This document shows positions 21,369 through 31,108 of a DNA stretch of 64,000 bases, one piece after another. The position numbers and the translations under genes were made by a program. The stretch is from Blastococcus sp. VKM Ac-2987. GTDB lineage: Bacteria > Actinomycetota > Actinomycetes > Mycobacteriales > Geodermatophilaceae. The stretch lies in NCBI RefSeq assembly GCF_026967805.1, contig NZ_JAPVBG010000001.1, forward strand, positions 635,143 to 699,142, given 5' to 3'. The first letter of the stretch is position 1. Every line of letters begins with the position of its first letter. The notes beneath the pieces are model-generated. The model did not search any database, was not told where the DNA came from, and was given only the letters and a program-made list of their open reading frames with translations.

Positions 21369-22958
21369 GTGAGCCCGGAGCCGAACCGCACCCTGTCCAC
21401 GACCGACACCGACTGGTGGCGGGACGCGGTCTTCTACCAGATCTACATCCGCAGCTTCGCCGACGGGAACGGTGACGGCGTGGGCGACCTGGCCGGCATC
21501 CGGTCGCGGCTGCCCTACCTGGCCGACCTCGGGGTCGACGCGCTGTGGATCACGCCGTTCTACCCCTCGCCGATGGCCGACCACGGCTACGACGTCGCCG
21601 ACCCCCGGGACGTCGAGCCGGTGTTCGGCGACCTGGCCGGGTTCGACGCGCTGCTGGCCGATGCGCACGCCCTCGGCATCCGGGTGACCGTCGACCTGGT
21701 GCCCAACCACAGCTCGCACGACCACGAGTGGTTCCAGGCGGCGCTGGCCGCCGCGCCCGGTTCGCCGGAGCGGGCCCGGTACCTGTTCCGCGACGGCCGC
21801 GGGCCGGACGGCGCCGAGCCGCCGAACAACTGGCCGTCGGTGTTCGGCGGGCCGGCGTGGACCCGGGTGCCCGACGGGCAGTGGTACCTGCACATCTTCG
21901 CGCCCGAGCAGCCGGACCTGAACTTCGCCAACGCCGAGGTCGTCGCCGACCTCGACGAGACGATGCGCTTCTGGCTCGACCGCGGGGTGGACGGCTTCCG
22001 CATCGACGTCGCCCACGGCATGGCCAAGCCCGACGGGCTGCCCGACATGGTGCCGATGGACGACACCGGGCTGCTCGACGACCACGGCCCCGGCGACCAC
22101 CGGTTCGACCAGGACGGCGTGCACGTGGTGCACCGCCGCATCCGCAGCGTCCTCGACCAGTACCCCGGCACGATGGCCGTCGGCGAGGTGTGGGTCTCCG
22201 ACGACGAGCGGCTGGCCCAGTACCTGCGCGAGGACGAGCTGCAGCTGGCCTTCAACTTCAAGCTGCTCACCGCCGAGTGGACCCCCGAGGGGCTGCGCGA
22301 CGCGATCACCCACTCCCTGGCCGCGGTGGCGGGCACGCCCGCACCGGCCTGCTGGGTGCTGTCCAACCACGACCGCCCCCGCCACGTCACCCGCTACGGC
22401 GGCGGCGAGCTCGGCACCCGGCGGGCCCGGGCGGCGGCGCTGCTGCAGCTGGCCCTCCCGGGTGCGGCCTACCTCTACAACGGCGACGAGCTCGGCATGC
22501 CCGACGTCGACCTGCCCGACGAGGTGCTGCAGGACCCGATCTGGTTCCGGTCCGGCGGCGCCGACCGGGGGCGCGACGCATGCCGCATCCCGGTGCCCTG
22601 GTCGGGGACCGAGCCCTCGTACGGCTTCTCCACCGCCGCCGACACCTGGCTGCCCATGCCCGAGGGCTGGGCGTCGCTGACCGCCGAGGCGCAGCGGGCG
22701 GACGCCGGTTCGATGCAGTCGCTGTATCGGGATGCTATCGCCCTGCGCGCCTCCTCGCCCGCCTTCGCGGGGGACGAGGTGCAGTGGTTACAGGCACCCG
22801 ACCGTTGCGTCGCCTTCCGCCGTCCGGGCGGGCTGGTCTGCCTGCTCAACCTCTCCGGCTCCCCGGTCCTCCTGCCGGAGGGCCGGGTGCTGCTCAGCAG
22901 CGCCCCGGTCGAGGACGGTTCCCTGCCCGACGACGCCGCGGTGTGGCTGCAGGGCTGA
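21369..22958 (+). CDS. Alpha-glucosidase, GH13 family
   Basis: 529 residues. The GH13 barrel regions are in order: VDLVPNHSS, DGFRIDVAHG (nucleophile Asp213), GEVWVSD (acid/base Glu273) and LSNHDRP (Asp335). The QIYIRSFADGNGDGVGDLAGI opening is typical of oligo-1,6-glucosidase and alpha-glucosidase enzymes that trim malto- or isomalto-oligosaccharides. No signal peptide is present, so it acts in the cytosol. GAGGAG precedes GTG 21369. No sugar transporter or regulator adjoins it. Confidence 0.93.
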   Translation: MSPEPNRTLSTTDTDWWRDAVFYQIYIRSFADGNGDGVGDLAGIRSRLPYLADLGVDALWITPFYPSPMADHGYDVADPRDVEPVFGDLAGFDALLADAHALGIRVTVDLVPNHSSHDHEWFQAALAAAPGSPERARYLFRDGRGPDGAEPPNNWPSVFGGPAWTRVPDGQWYLHIFAPEQPDLNFANAEVVADLDETMRFWLDRGVDGFRIDVAHGMAKPDGLPDMVPMDDTGLLDDHGPGDHRFDQDGVHVVHRRIRSVLDQYPGTMAVGEVWVSDDERLAQYLREDELQLAFNFKLLTAEWTPEGLRDAITHSLAAVAGTPAPACWVLSNHDRPRHVTRYGGGELGTRRARAAALLQLALPGAAYLYNGDELGMPDVDLPDEVLQDPIWFRSGGADRGRDACRIPVPWSGTEPSYGFSTAADTWLPMPEGWASLTAEAQRADAGSMQSLYRDAIALRASSPAFAGDEVQWLQAPDRCVAFRRPGGLVCLLNLSGSPVLLPEGRVLLSSAPVEDGSLPDDAAVWLQG

Positions 22959-23060
22959 GCGCACCGGCCGGTACCCGGGCGCCGGACGGCGCTCGGGTAC
23001 CTTGCCGCAGGTGACGCCGGGACGGCGGCGCCCGTCCACCGGCGCATCGCAGGAGTGAGC

Positions 23061-23624
23061 ATGAAGACCCGGGACCTGGCCTACATCGCGCTCTTCGCGG
23101 CCATCATCGCCGTGCTGGGCACCCTCCCCGCCGTGACCATCGGGCCCGTCCCGATCACCGCGCAGACCCTCGGCGTCATGCTCGCCGGCAGCGTGCTGGG
23201 CGCCCGCCGCGGCTTCCTCGCCGTGCTGCTGTTCCTGGTCCTGGTCGCGATCGGGCTGCCCCTGCTGGCCAGCGGTTCGGGCGGCCTGGCGGTGTTCGCC
23301 GGCGCCACCGCGGGCTACCTGTTCAGCTGGCCGGTGGCGGCGTTCGTCATCGGCTGGCTGACCGAGCGCTTCTGGGCCCGCTACAACGTCGCGTGGGGCG
23401 TGGTGTTCAACGTGGTCGGCGGCATGGTCGTCATCTACCTGGTCGGCGTCCCGGTGCTCGCCGCCGTGGCGAACCTGTCCCTGGGCGAGGCGATCGTCTC
23501 CGGCGCCCTGCCCTTCCTCCCCGGTGACGCCGTCAAGGCGTTCATCGCCGCGGCGATCGCCGCCCAGGTGCGCCGCAGCTACCCGGTGATCGAGCGACCG
23601 CAGCGGGCGGTCGCCACCCGGTGA
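23061..23624 (+). CDS. bioY: Biotin ECF transporter S component
   Basis: 187 residues with six hydrophobic segments and BioY signatures: PITAQTLGVMLAGSVLGARRG near the N-terminus and the GGLAVFAGATAGYL...FVIG block. It is the membrane-embedded biotin-binding subunit. ATG 23061 has AGGAG at 6 nt spacing; the GTG at 23055 is too close to that site. It is the first gene of bioYMN, with a 4-nt overlap into bioM. TACCTT at 22998 may be its -10. No biotin synthesis gene is in the window. Confidence 0.95.
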   Translation: MKTRDLAYIALFAAIIAVLGTLPAVTIGPVPITAQTLGVMLAGSVLGARRGFLAVLLFLVLVAIGLPLLASGSGGLAVFAGATAGYLFSWPVAAFVIGWLTERFWARYNVAWGVVFNVVGGMVVIYLVGVPVLAAVANLSLGEAIVSGALPFLPGDAVKAFIAAAIAAQVRRSYPVIERPQRAVATR

Positions 23625-24355
23625 GGTTCCGCCGGCCGGAGCCGCGGCCCGACGCCGTCGCCGACCCCGCACGGGGGATCGAGCTGCGCGGCGTCTCCCA
23701 CCGCTACGGCGACCGCCCGGTGCTCACCGACGTCGACCTGCACCTGACCGAGGCGCGGATCGGCGTCGTCGGCGCCAACGGCTCGGGCAAGAGCACCTTC
23801 GCGCGGCTGCTCAACGGGCTGGTGCTGCCCACGTCCGGGCAGGTGCTGGTCGACGGCCTGGACACCCGGGCGTCGGTGCGCGAGGTGCGCCGGCGGGTCG
23901 GCTTCGTGTTCCAGGACCCCGACGCCCAGATCGTCCACCCCACGGTCGCCGAGGACGCCGCCTACGGGCTGGAGAACCAGGGCGTGCCCACCGCCGAGCG
24001 GGCCGAGCGGGTGACCGAGGTGCTGGCGCGGTACGGGCTGGCCGGGCACGCCGACCATCCCGCGCACCTGCTGTCCGGCGGCCAGAAGCAGCTGCTCGCG
24101 ATCGCCGGCGTGCTCGTGATGCGCCCCGCCCGCGTCGTGTTCGACGAGCCGACGACGCTGCTGGACCTGGTCAACGCGCGGCGCGTGGCCCGGGTCATCG
24201 GGGAGCTCGAGCAGCAGGTGGTCGTGGTGACCCACCAGCTCGATCTGCTCGACGGGTTCGACCGCGTCCTCGTCGTCGACGGGGGCCGGATCGTCGAGGA
24301 CGCCGCGCCCCGTGCCGCGATCGCGGCCTACCGGGCGCTCATGGAGCGGCGATGA
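23621..24355 (+). CDS. bioM: Biotin ECF transporter ATPase
   Basis: 244 residues. It has the ABC ATPase core with Walker A GANGSGKST (~52-60), Q-loop FQDPDAQIVHPTV, signature LSGGQKQLLAIAG, Walker B VVFDEPTT and switch His in VVTHQLD. It powers biotin uptake with BioN and BioY. The first ~20 residues are charged and not conserved. GTG 23621 shares GTGA with the bioY stop, and the 3' end shares ATGA with bioN, indicating a tightly coupled operon. Confidence 0.94.
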   Translation: MRFRRPEPRPDAVADPARGIELRGVSHRYGDRPVLTDVDLHLTEARIGVVGANGSGKSTFARLLNGLVLPTSGQVLVDGLDTRASVREVRRRVGFVFQDPDAQIVHPTVAEDAAYGLENQGVPTAERAERVTEVLARYGLAGHADHPAHLLSGGQKQLLAIAGVLVMRPARVVFDEPTTLLDLVNARRVARVIGELEQQVVVVTHQLDLLDGFDRVLVVDGGRIVEDAAPRAAIAAYRALMERR

Positions 24356-25008
24356 CCCTCGCGCTCTACGTGCCCCGGCGCAGCGTCGTCCACCGCGTCC
24401 CCGCCGGCGGCAAGCTCCTGGCCCTCGCGGCCCTGGCCGTGCTGCTGTTCGCCGTGCCGACGCTGCCGGTGGTCGTCGCCGCGCTGCTCGGGGTGCTGGC
24501 GGTGGGCCTGGGCGCCGCGCGGCTGCCGGCGACCGCGCTGGCCCGGCAGGCACGGACGGTGCGCTGGTGGCTGGCCGGCCTGCTCGTCTTCCACACGCTG
24601 TTCAGCGACCTGCCGACGGCCGCGGTGACCGTGCTGCGGCTGCTGGCCCTCGTGCTCGCCGCCGCCGTGGTGACGGCGACGACGCGGGTGACGGAGATGG
24701 TGGCGGTCATCGAGCGGCTGTGCGCGCCGCTGCGGGTGGTGGGCGTGCGCCCGGCGCGGATCGGCCTGGTCATCTCCATGGCGCTGCGCTTCATCCCGGT
24801 GCTGGCCGAGCGGGCCGACCGCATCCGCGAGGCCCAGGCCGCGCGCGGCGGCTCGGCACGCGGCATCCGGGGCCTGCGGACGACGGTGACCCCGCTGCTT
24901 GTCCAGCTGCTGCAGATGGCGCACACCATCAGCGAGGCGCTCGACGCCCGCGGCGCCGACGACGTCCCGCCCGCCCGGGGACGCCGCTCCCCCGCTCCCG
25001 CCGCCTGA
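24352..25008 (+). CDS. bioN: Biotin ECF transporter transmembrane protein
   Basis: 218 residues of the EcfT family. Hydrophobic helices cover ~20-55, ~60-80, ~95-110 and ~145-160. The cytoplasmic coupling motif with alternating Ala-Arg-Gly (REAQAARGGSARG, ~162-174) binds the ATPase. It couples BioM ATP hydrolysis to toppling of BioY. It is the last gene of the operon and is separated by 15 nt from the MOSC gene, which has its own ribosome site. Confidence 0.93.
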   Translation: MTLALYVPRRSVVHRVPAGGKLLALAALAVLLFAVPTLPVVVAALLGVLAVGLGAARLPATALARQARTVRWWLAGLLVFHTLFSDLPTAAVTVLRLLALVLAAAVVTATTRVTEMVAVIERLCAPLRVVGVRPARIGLVISMALRFIPVLAERADRIREAQAARGGSARGIRGLRTTVTPLLVQLLQMAHTISEALDARGADDVPPARGRRSPAPAA

Positions 25009-25023
25009 CCCCGGAGGTCTGGA

Positions 25024-25560
25024 ATGGATACCGGTTCGCTGCTGGAGATCTGGATGACGCCCGCGGCCGCCGCGCCGATGCGCCGGGCGCCGTCGGCACG
25101 TCTGGTGCCCGGCATCGGGCTGGAGGGCGACCGCTACGCCCTCGGCGGCGGCACCTGGGCGCAGTACCCGGACCTGGAGAAGCAGCTCACGCTCATCGAC
25201 CGGGACGACGTCGCCGCCGTCGGCGCCGAGGTCGGCGGGCCGTTCACGACGGCGGACACCCGCCGGAACCTGGTGACCACCGGCGTGGACCTGCCGGCGC
25301 TGGTGGGCCGCTGGTTCGCGGTGGGCGACGCGCTGCTGTTCGGCATGAAGCGCTGCCCGCCGTGCACGCACCTGGAGCGGCTGACCGGGCTGAGGCTGGT
25401 GAAGGCGATGGTGCACCGCGGCGGGATCAACGCGGCGGTGTTCGGTGGCGGGCTGGTGACCGCCGGCGCCGTCGTGCGGCCGGTGCCGGACGAGGAGGCC
25501 GCCCAGCGGGGTGCGCCGACCGGGGCCGACCGACCGGTGCCGCGGATCGTTCCCGGCTGA
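25024..25560 (+). CDS. MOSC domain protein
   Basis: 178 residues of the MOSC fold found in molybdenum-cofactor sulfurases and related reductases. GIGLEGDRYA and the conserved Cys block KRCPPCTHLERL match the family. Nearly the whole protein is the MOSC domain, without the MOSC_N beta-barrel. It is predicted to bind or transfer sulfur in a molybdenum-related process. GGAGG sits 8 nt before the ATG. It lies 15 nt after bioN, so co-transcription with biotin uptake is likely but a shared role is not obvious. Confidence 0.86.
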   Translation: MDTGSLLEIWMTPAAAAPMRRAPSARLVPGIGLEGDRYALGGGTWAQYPDLEKQLTLIDRDDVAAVGAEVGGPFTTADTRRNLVTTGVDLPALVGRWFAVGDALLFGMKRCPPCTHLERLTGLRLVKAMVHRGGINAAVFGGGLVTAGAVVRPVPDEEAAQRGAPTGADRPVPRIVPG

Positions 25561-25571
25561 GTGCCTGGGCG

Positions 25572-25657
25572 CCGGGTCGACCCGGGCGCGGCGAGGTCGA
25601 GCCGGATGCGCGCGCGGCTCCACCCGGCGCGATCCGGGTCGACCCGTGCGCGGCGAC
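25572..25657. repeat. Two near-identical 24-nt units with a GGGTCGACCC core
   Basis: Units at 25572-25595 and 25634-25657 start CCGGGTCGACCCG and continue with a GCGCGGCGA block, differing at about two positions. Each contains the 12-bp palindrome CGGGTCGACCCG. They fill the 184-bp gap between the convergent MOSC and methyltransferase genes, where no other gene is seen. A related TCGACCCGGGCGCGG occurs near 16223. Confidence 0.55.
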
Positions 25658-25744
25658 GGCCGAACACCCCGTCCCACGCATCACCGGGAGCGGCGGGCGC
25701 GTCACCCGTACGCGGCCGCCGCGATGACTGCGGAGGGCGCGGCC

Positions 25745-26890
25745 TCAGCCGAAGAGGCGGTAGAAGCGGAAGAAGTCGTCGGCGATCGGGAGCACCTCCA
25801 GATCGTCGAACCCCGCCTCGCGGGCGTACCCGCGCAGGACGTCGGGCCGCATCACGGTGCCGGTGCCGACCGAAGGCTGGGAGGACAACCCGTCGGCGAG
25901 GCAGCACATCACGCTGTAGCCGTACATCAGCCGCTCGACGTCGTCTCCGGGCGCGCCGAAGGTCTCGGCCACCCGCTCGTCCATGACCAGCACGTAGCCG
26001 TCCTCGCCGGCCAGTCGGCGCATGGCCGCGAGGACGTCGACCGGCTGCGGCAGGTCATGGATGCACTCGAACGCGGTGACGACGTCGTAGGTGCCGTCCC
26101 GGCCGACCGTGGCGGCGTCGGCGACCTCGAAGCGGACCCGATCGCCCACACCCGCCTCGGCGGCGTGCCGGCGCGCGGCCTCGACGGAGGGGACGTCGAC
26201 GTCGTACCCGTCGACGGTCGCCGCCGGGTAGGCCAGGGCGATGCCGATGGCGGACCAGCCCTCGCCGCAACCGACGTCGGCGACGCGTCCCCCGGTGCTC
26301 AGCGCGCGGTCCACCTCGGGCAGCGACGGCAGGTGGTCCCGCCCGAGAGCGCCCAGGAAGAGCGGCCGGTTCGCCGCAGCCTGGGCCTCACGCACGTCGT
26401 CGCCCAGTTCCGCCCAGCTCACCCCGCCGCCGGTGCGGTGGGCGCGGACCAGCGCGTCCACCTGCTTGCCGACGCCGACGAGGAAGCGAGCCAGCGGGAG
26501 GACGTGGTCGGGGCTGAGCTGATCGGTGAACGGCTCGACGGCAGCGGCGGGCAGGGCGAAGCGGCGCAGCCGTGGGTTCCCGGGTCCGGCCGGGGAGTCC
26601 ACCGCAGTGAGGAAGCCGGTCACCGCCTGCTGCTCGAGCCACTCTCGGGTGTACCGCTCGGCCGTCCCGCACCGCGCGGCGAGCTCGGCCGGCGTCTGCG
26701 GCCCGCCGTCGGCCAGCGCCCGGTAGTAGCCGAGCCGGTCGCCGAGGTACGCCGTCTGGACGTCGAGGGTGGCCAGGACGGCGGCGAAGAGCCGCTCGAC
26801 CAGGTCTGCGGTGCCCGGGGCCGGTTCCGGGGAGCTCCCGGGGGGAGGCGCGGGCACTGTCGGCTGGGTGGTCGGTTCGGTGGAGGTCAC
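25745..26890 (-). CDS. Class I SAM methyltransferase with N-terminal winged helix
   Basis: About 381 residues. After a Pro/Thr-rich N-terminus, residues ~30-110 form a winged-helix dimerisation region (TPAELAARCGTAERYTREWLEQQAVTGFL). The Rossmann methyltransferase follows with motif I VADVGCGEGWSAIGIALAYP, DVDVPSVEAAR, and FECIHDLPQPVDVLAAMRRL. It resembles the Rv2258c-like group, with unknown substrate. GTG 26890 is the first start giving the Pro-rich but acidic N-terminus, with GGAAGG upstream. Longer reading frames are Arg/Pro-rich noise. Confidence 0.85.
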   Translation of the reverse strand: MTSTEPTTQPTVPAPPPGSSPEPAPGTADLVERLFAAVLATLDVQTAYLGDRLGYYRALADGGPQTPAELAARCGTAERYTREWLEQQAVTGFLTAVDSPAGPGNPRLRRFALPAAAVEPFTDQLSPDHVLPLARFLVGVGKQVDALVRAHRTGGGVSWAELGDDVREAQAAANRPLFLGALGRDHLPSLPEVDRALSTGGRVADVGCGEGWSAIGIALAYPAATVDGYDVDVPSVEAARRHAAEAGVGDRVRFEVADAATVGRDGTYDVVTAFECIHDLPQPVDVLAAMRRLAGEDGYVLVMDERVAETFGAPGDDVERLMYGYSVMCCLADGLSSQPSVGTGTVMRPDVLRGYAREAGFDDLEVLPIADDFFRFYRLFG

Positions 26891-27191
26891 GGCGGGGTCC
26901 TTCCGCTGGGTGGCAGCGTCCCGTCGTCCCGGCCGGGGACGCGGGAGGCCCGTGCCGGCCGGGCCCGCGTCGAGGCCGACCGCCCCCGCAGGGGACACCC
27001 TGCCCCGGCCGCGGCGATCGCGGAACCGCTTTCCCGCCCAGGCATCTCCTCGGATCCGGCCGGGGTCGCCGGCCGCCCCACCAACCGGTCCACGGGCACT
27101 CGCTCCCTCGCCCAGTCCCGTTGGACGGGCAGCGACTGCCCGCCAGGCCGCGGCTCCGGCGGCGTACCGAGGGCGCGGCACCGGTCCGGTG
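26891..27191. other. 301-bp gap without a gene
   Basis: This gap separates the methyltransferase start from the thioesterase stop. Only a short inverted repeat GGGCAG-CGA-CTGCCC near 27137 stands out, a possible weak terminator for the thioesterase. I see no credible ORF or RNA; the methyltransferase promoter should be here. Confidence 0.5.
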
Positions 27192-27611
27192 TCAGATCCG
27201 GTCGTCGGCCCAGCGGGCGAGGAACTCCTTCTCCTCCACGGTGAGCCGGCGCGGCCGCGCGAGCGCGAAGTCGAAGGGGACCAGCAGCGTGCTGCCGGTG
27301 ACGGCGAGCTTCCCGTGGTCGAAGAGCTCGTAGTGGCAGGTGAACGCGGCGGCGCGGACACCGGAGACCCAGACCTGGACCTCGAGCGGGTCCGCGTCGT
27401 AGACGACCGACCGCTTGTAGGCGATCTCGTGCGACGCGACGACCAGCCCGCGGCGCATCCCGGTGTGGTCGTCGTGCGTCGGCTGCTCGAAGAACAGCTG
27501 CACCCGCGCCATCTCGAAGTAGCCGAGGAAGGCCACGTTGTTGATGTGCTGGTAGGCGTCCATGTCCGACCAGCGCATGGGGACGTGCGCGGTGTGCCTC
27601 ACGGCGTCCAC
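27192..27611 (-). CDS. Acyl-CoA thioesterase, 4HBT hotdog family
   Basis: 139 residues of single hotdog fold. The catalytic loop MRWSDMDAYQHINNVAFLGYFEMARVQLF has the DxDxxxHxNN pattern of 4-hydroxybenzoyl-CoA/YbgC-type thioesterases. YKRSVVYDADPLEVQVWV is the following strand. It hydrolyses acyl-CoA thioesters of unknown chain in the cytosol. ATG 27611 or the GTG three codons later could be the start. Its neighbours on the same strand are 50 nt or more away. Confidence 0.9.
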   Translation of the reverse strand: MDAVRHTAHVPMRWSDMDAYQHINNVAFLGYFEMARVQLFFEQPTHDDHTGMRRGLVVASHEIAYKRSVVYDADPLEVQVWVSGVRAAAFTCHYELFDHGKLAVTGSTLLVPFDFALARPRRLTVEEKEFLARWADDRI

Positions 27612-27660
27612 CCTGCCGCATGGCTCCGGTCGGGCGCCGCCCGGGCGAGCGGACGACGGC

Positions 27661-28290
27661 TCAGCCGCCGAGCCGTGGGGCCAGCCGCGCCTGCCCGGGG
27701 CCGGAGAGCTCCGTGGCGACTCCGCGGCGCCCGGACACGGCCATCAGGATCGCCTCCGCCGTCCCCCTGACCTCCGGGCCGCGCCCGAACGTCCAGTCGA
27801 TGTCGGTGGCCACCAGCCGGACCCCCCGGACGCGCAGCACCCCGAGGAGCGTGGGCGCGAACAGGGCCGTGCGGAGCGCCGGCGCCAGCCGCTCGGCCGG
27901 GATGCTGCGGGGCAGGCCGAGCGGGCGGCGGATGTCCTGCTGGTGGATCATCCCGTCGGTCAGCGCGATGGCTCCGCCCATCCCCGCGGTCAGCCCGGAC
28001 GGCGTGAGGTGGTCGTCCAGGAGCTGCATCAGCTGGGCAGGGGTCCGCGTCGCGTACGCCCGCAGCCCGACGGCGTTGACGCGGTCGACCATGAACAGGC
28101 CCCGGGAGAACCGCTCGGCCAGCTGGCGCGGCCGGAGCTCCTCGTAGCTCAGCATGTGCGCCACCACGTCCCGGACCGTCCAGCCGGCGCAGAGCGTCGG
28201 GGCGCACCACTGCTCCGGGGCGAGCCCGGCCAGGAGCTCGCGGAGTTCCTCGCGCTCGGCGCGGGCCAGGGCCATCACGTCCATGCGCAC
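27661..28290 (-). CDS. Maleylpyruvate isomerase family mycothiol-dependent protein
   Basis: 209 residues with the DinB/MDMPI fold: an N-terminal four-helix bundle opening EREELRELLAGLAPEQWCAPTLCAGWTVRDVVAHMLSYE. The His in VVAHM and the later GMIHQQDIRRPLG contribute to the metal site of the TIGR03083-type family. Relatives use mycothiol to isomerise or detoxify. The specific substrate is unknown. Start alternatives are GTG 28290 and ATG 28284. Confidence 0.85.
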   Translation of the reverse strand: MRMDVMALARAEREELRELLAGLAPEQWCAPTLCAGWTVRDVVAHMLSYEELRPRQLAERFSRGLFMVDRVNAVGLRAYATRTPAQLMQLLDDHLTPSGLTAGMGGAIALTDGMIHQQDIRRPLGLPRSIPAERLAPALRTALFAPTLLGVLRVRGVRLVATDIDWTFGRGPEVRGTAEAILMAVSGRRGVATELSGPGQARLAPRLGG

Positions 28291-28412
28291 TCCGGGGCTC
28301 TCGCGGTCGCGCCGTTACGCGACGGGAGTGCCGCGAGAGTAGGCAACCGGCGCCCGGTGGGCCAGGGGTCGCTCAGCGAGGAACTCGATTCCGCACCGGC
28401 GCGGGAACGCCG

Positions 28413-28448
28413 ACGGCCGGCGCGGAGCGGGTGCTCCACGCCGGCCGT
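28413..28448 (-). terminator. Terminator hairpin after ettA
   Basis: Arms ACGGCCGGCGCGGAGC (28413-28428) and GCTCCACGCCGGCCGT (28433-28448) pair with one mismatch around GGGT. The hairpin begins 28 nt past the ettA stop at 28476. Confidence 0.7.
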
Positions 28449-28475
28449 CGGTGGGGACGTGCCGGGGGTCTTCCG

Positions 28476-30146
<1,671 letters not shown>

Positions 30147-30362
30147 TGGGCTTCGGAGCCTTCCGTCGTCTCGCGGGGAATCCCGCCTGGCGAGCCTACC
30201 GGGGGCGGGGATGGCGGACGTCCGCTCTGCTGGGGGCGCAGGCGTTCCGCGGCCGACCGTCCGGGCGCGGCCGGCCATCGATCGATCCGGTGCAACGCCT
30301 CGTCCGTCCCCTCGGATTCCCGACGCGGCGGTAGACCTTGCCGATCGATCGAGCCGCCCCGC

Positions 30363-30374
30363 TAGCATCGCCGC
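30363..30374 (+). promoter_or_regulatory. Leaderless -10 element before the CDF mini-ORF
   Basis: TAGCAT (30363-30368), 6 nt, then ATG 30375. The transcription start would coincide with the mini-ORF start codon. Confidence 0.5.
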
Positions 30375-30416
30375 ATGACGATGCCGCCGCGGCGACCGAC
30401 CGGGCAGATCCGGTGA
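30375..30416 (+). CDS. Putative 13-codon leaderless mini-ORF upstream of the CDF gene
   Basis: It encodes MTMPPRRPTGQIR and stops at TGA 30414-30416. The stop overlaps the GTG start (30413) of the transporter as GTGA. The ATG sits exactly where a leaderless transcript from TAGCAT would begin, while the transporter GTG has no recognisable ribosome site. It may feed ribosomes into the transporter gene by termination-reinitiation. A sequencing or annotation artefact cannot be excluded. Confidence 0.4.
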   Translation: MTMPPRRPTGQIR

Positions 30417-31057
30417 GTGCTGCCACCCTCACCCCGGCCGAGACCGAGCGGCTGACCCGCCGCGGTCTCCGGCTCGCCTGGTTCACGGTCGCCTACAACG
30501 TCGTCGAAGGCGCCGTCGCGATCACCGTGGGAGTTCTCGCGGGCCTGGTCTCGATGGTCGGCTTCGGCGTCGACTCGGGCATCGAGTCGGCGTCGGCCGT
30601 GCTGGTCGGCCTGCGGCTGGCCGCTCGCCTGCGCCACGGGCACGCGGACGAGGTGAAGGAGCGCCGCGCGCTCCGGGCCGTCGCCCTCACCTTCTTCGTG
30701 CTGGCCGGCTACGTGACGGTCGAGGGGATCCGGAGCCTGGTGGACGGCGAGACGCCGGACTCCTCCCCCGTCGGCCTGGTCCTCCTGGCCGCCTCGATCG
30801 TGGTCATGCCGATCCTGGCGCGGGCCAAGCGCAGGGTCGGCGAGCAGCTGGGCGGCGACCCGCTGATCCTGGCCGACGCGGCCGAGACCCGGATCTGCGT
30901 GCTGCTCAGCATCTCCACCCTCGTCGGGCTGGGCCTGTACGCCCTGGTCGGCTGGACCTGGCTGGACCCGGTCGCCGGGTTCGTCATCGCCGTCTTCGCC
31001 GTCATGGAAGGGCGCGAGGCGTGGGAGGGTGAGCTCGAGGACTCCTGCGGCCACTGA
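30413..31057 (+). CDS. Cation diffusion facilitator-like transporter
   Basis: 214 residues with about six hydrophobic helices and no long C-terminal cytosolic domain. Helix 2 reads VGFGVDSGIESASAVLVGLRL, the CDF zinc-site helix but with DSGIES in place of the usual His/Asp set. Helix 5 reads LILADAAETRICVLLS, again acidic without His. Metal export is likely, but zinc specificity is doubtful from these residues. GTG 30413 is the first in-frame start after the promoter and overlaps a mini-ORF stop. A strong hairpin follows. Confidence 0.75.
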   Translation: MSAATLTPAETERLTRRGLRLAWFTVAYNVVEGAVAITVGVLAGLVSMVGFGVDSGIESASAVLVGLRLAARLRHGHADEVKERRALRAVALTFFVLAGYVTVEGIRSLVDGETPDSSPVGLVLLAASIVVMPILARAKRRVGEQLGGDPLILADAAETRICVLLSISTLVGLGLYALVGWTWLDPVAGFVIAVFAVMEGREAWEGELEDSCGH

Positions 31058-31070
31058 CCCGGCCGCCGAC

Positions 31071-31101
31071 GGGACGGACCGGGCAGCGCCCGGCCCGTCC
31101 C
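31071..31101. terminator. Bidirectional terminator between the CDF and ssb genes
   Basis: GGGACGGACCGGGC (31071-31084) pairs with 31088-31101 at 13 of 14 positions around AGC. It sits between two convergent stop codons. Confidence 0.7.
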
Positions 31102-31108
31102 GAATCCC

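Noticed and set aside
18621..22385. A 1254-codon open frame on the - strand
   Set aside because: It lies opposite the MscS, MFS, glbO and GH13 genes, which have clear catalytic motifs. Its product is low-complexity.
28291..28475. Small gene between the isomerase-like gene and ettA
   Set aside because: Frames here are Arg/Pro-rich without start signals; the stretch contains the ettA terminator.
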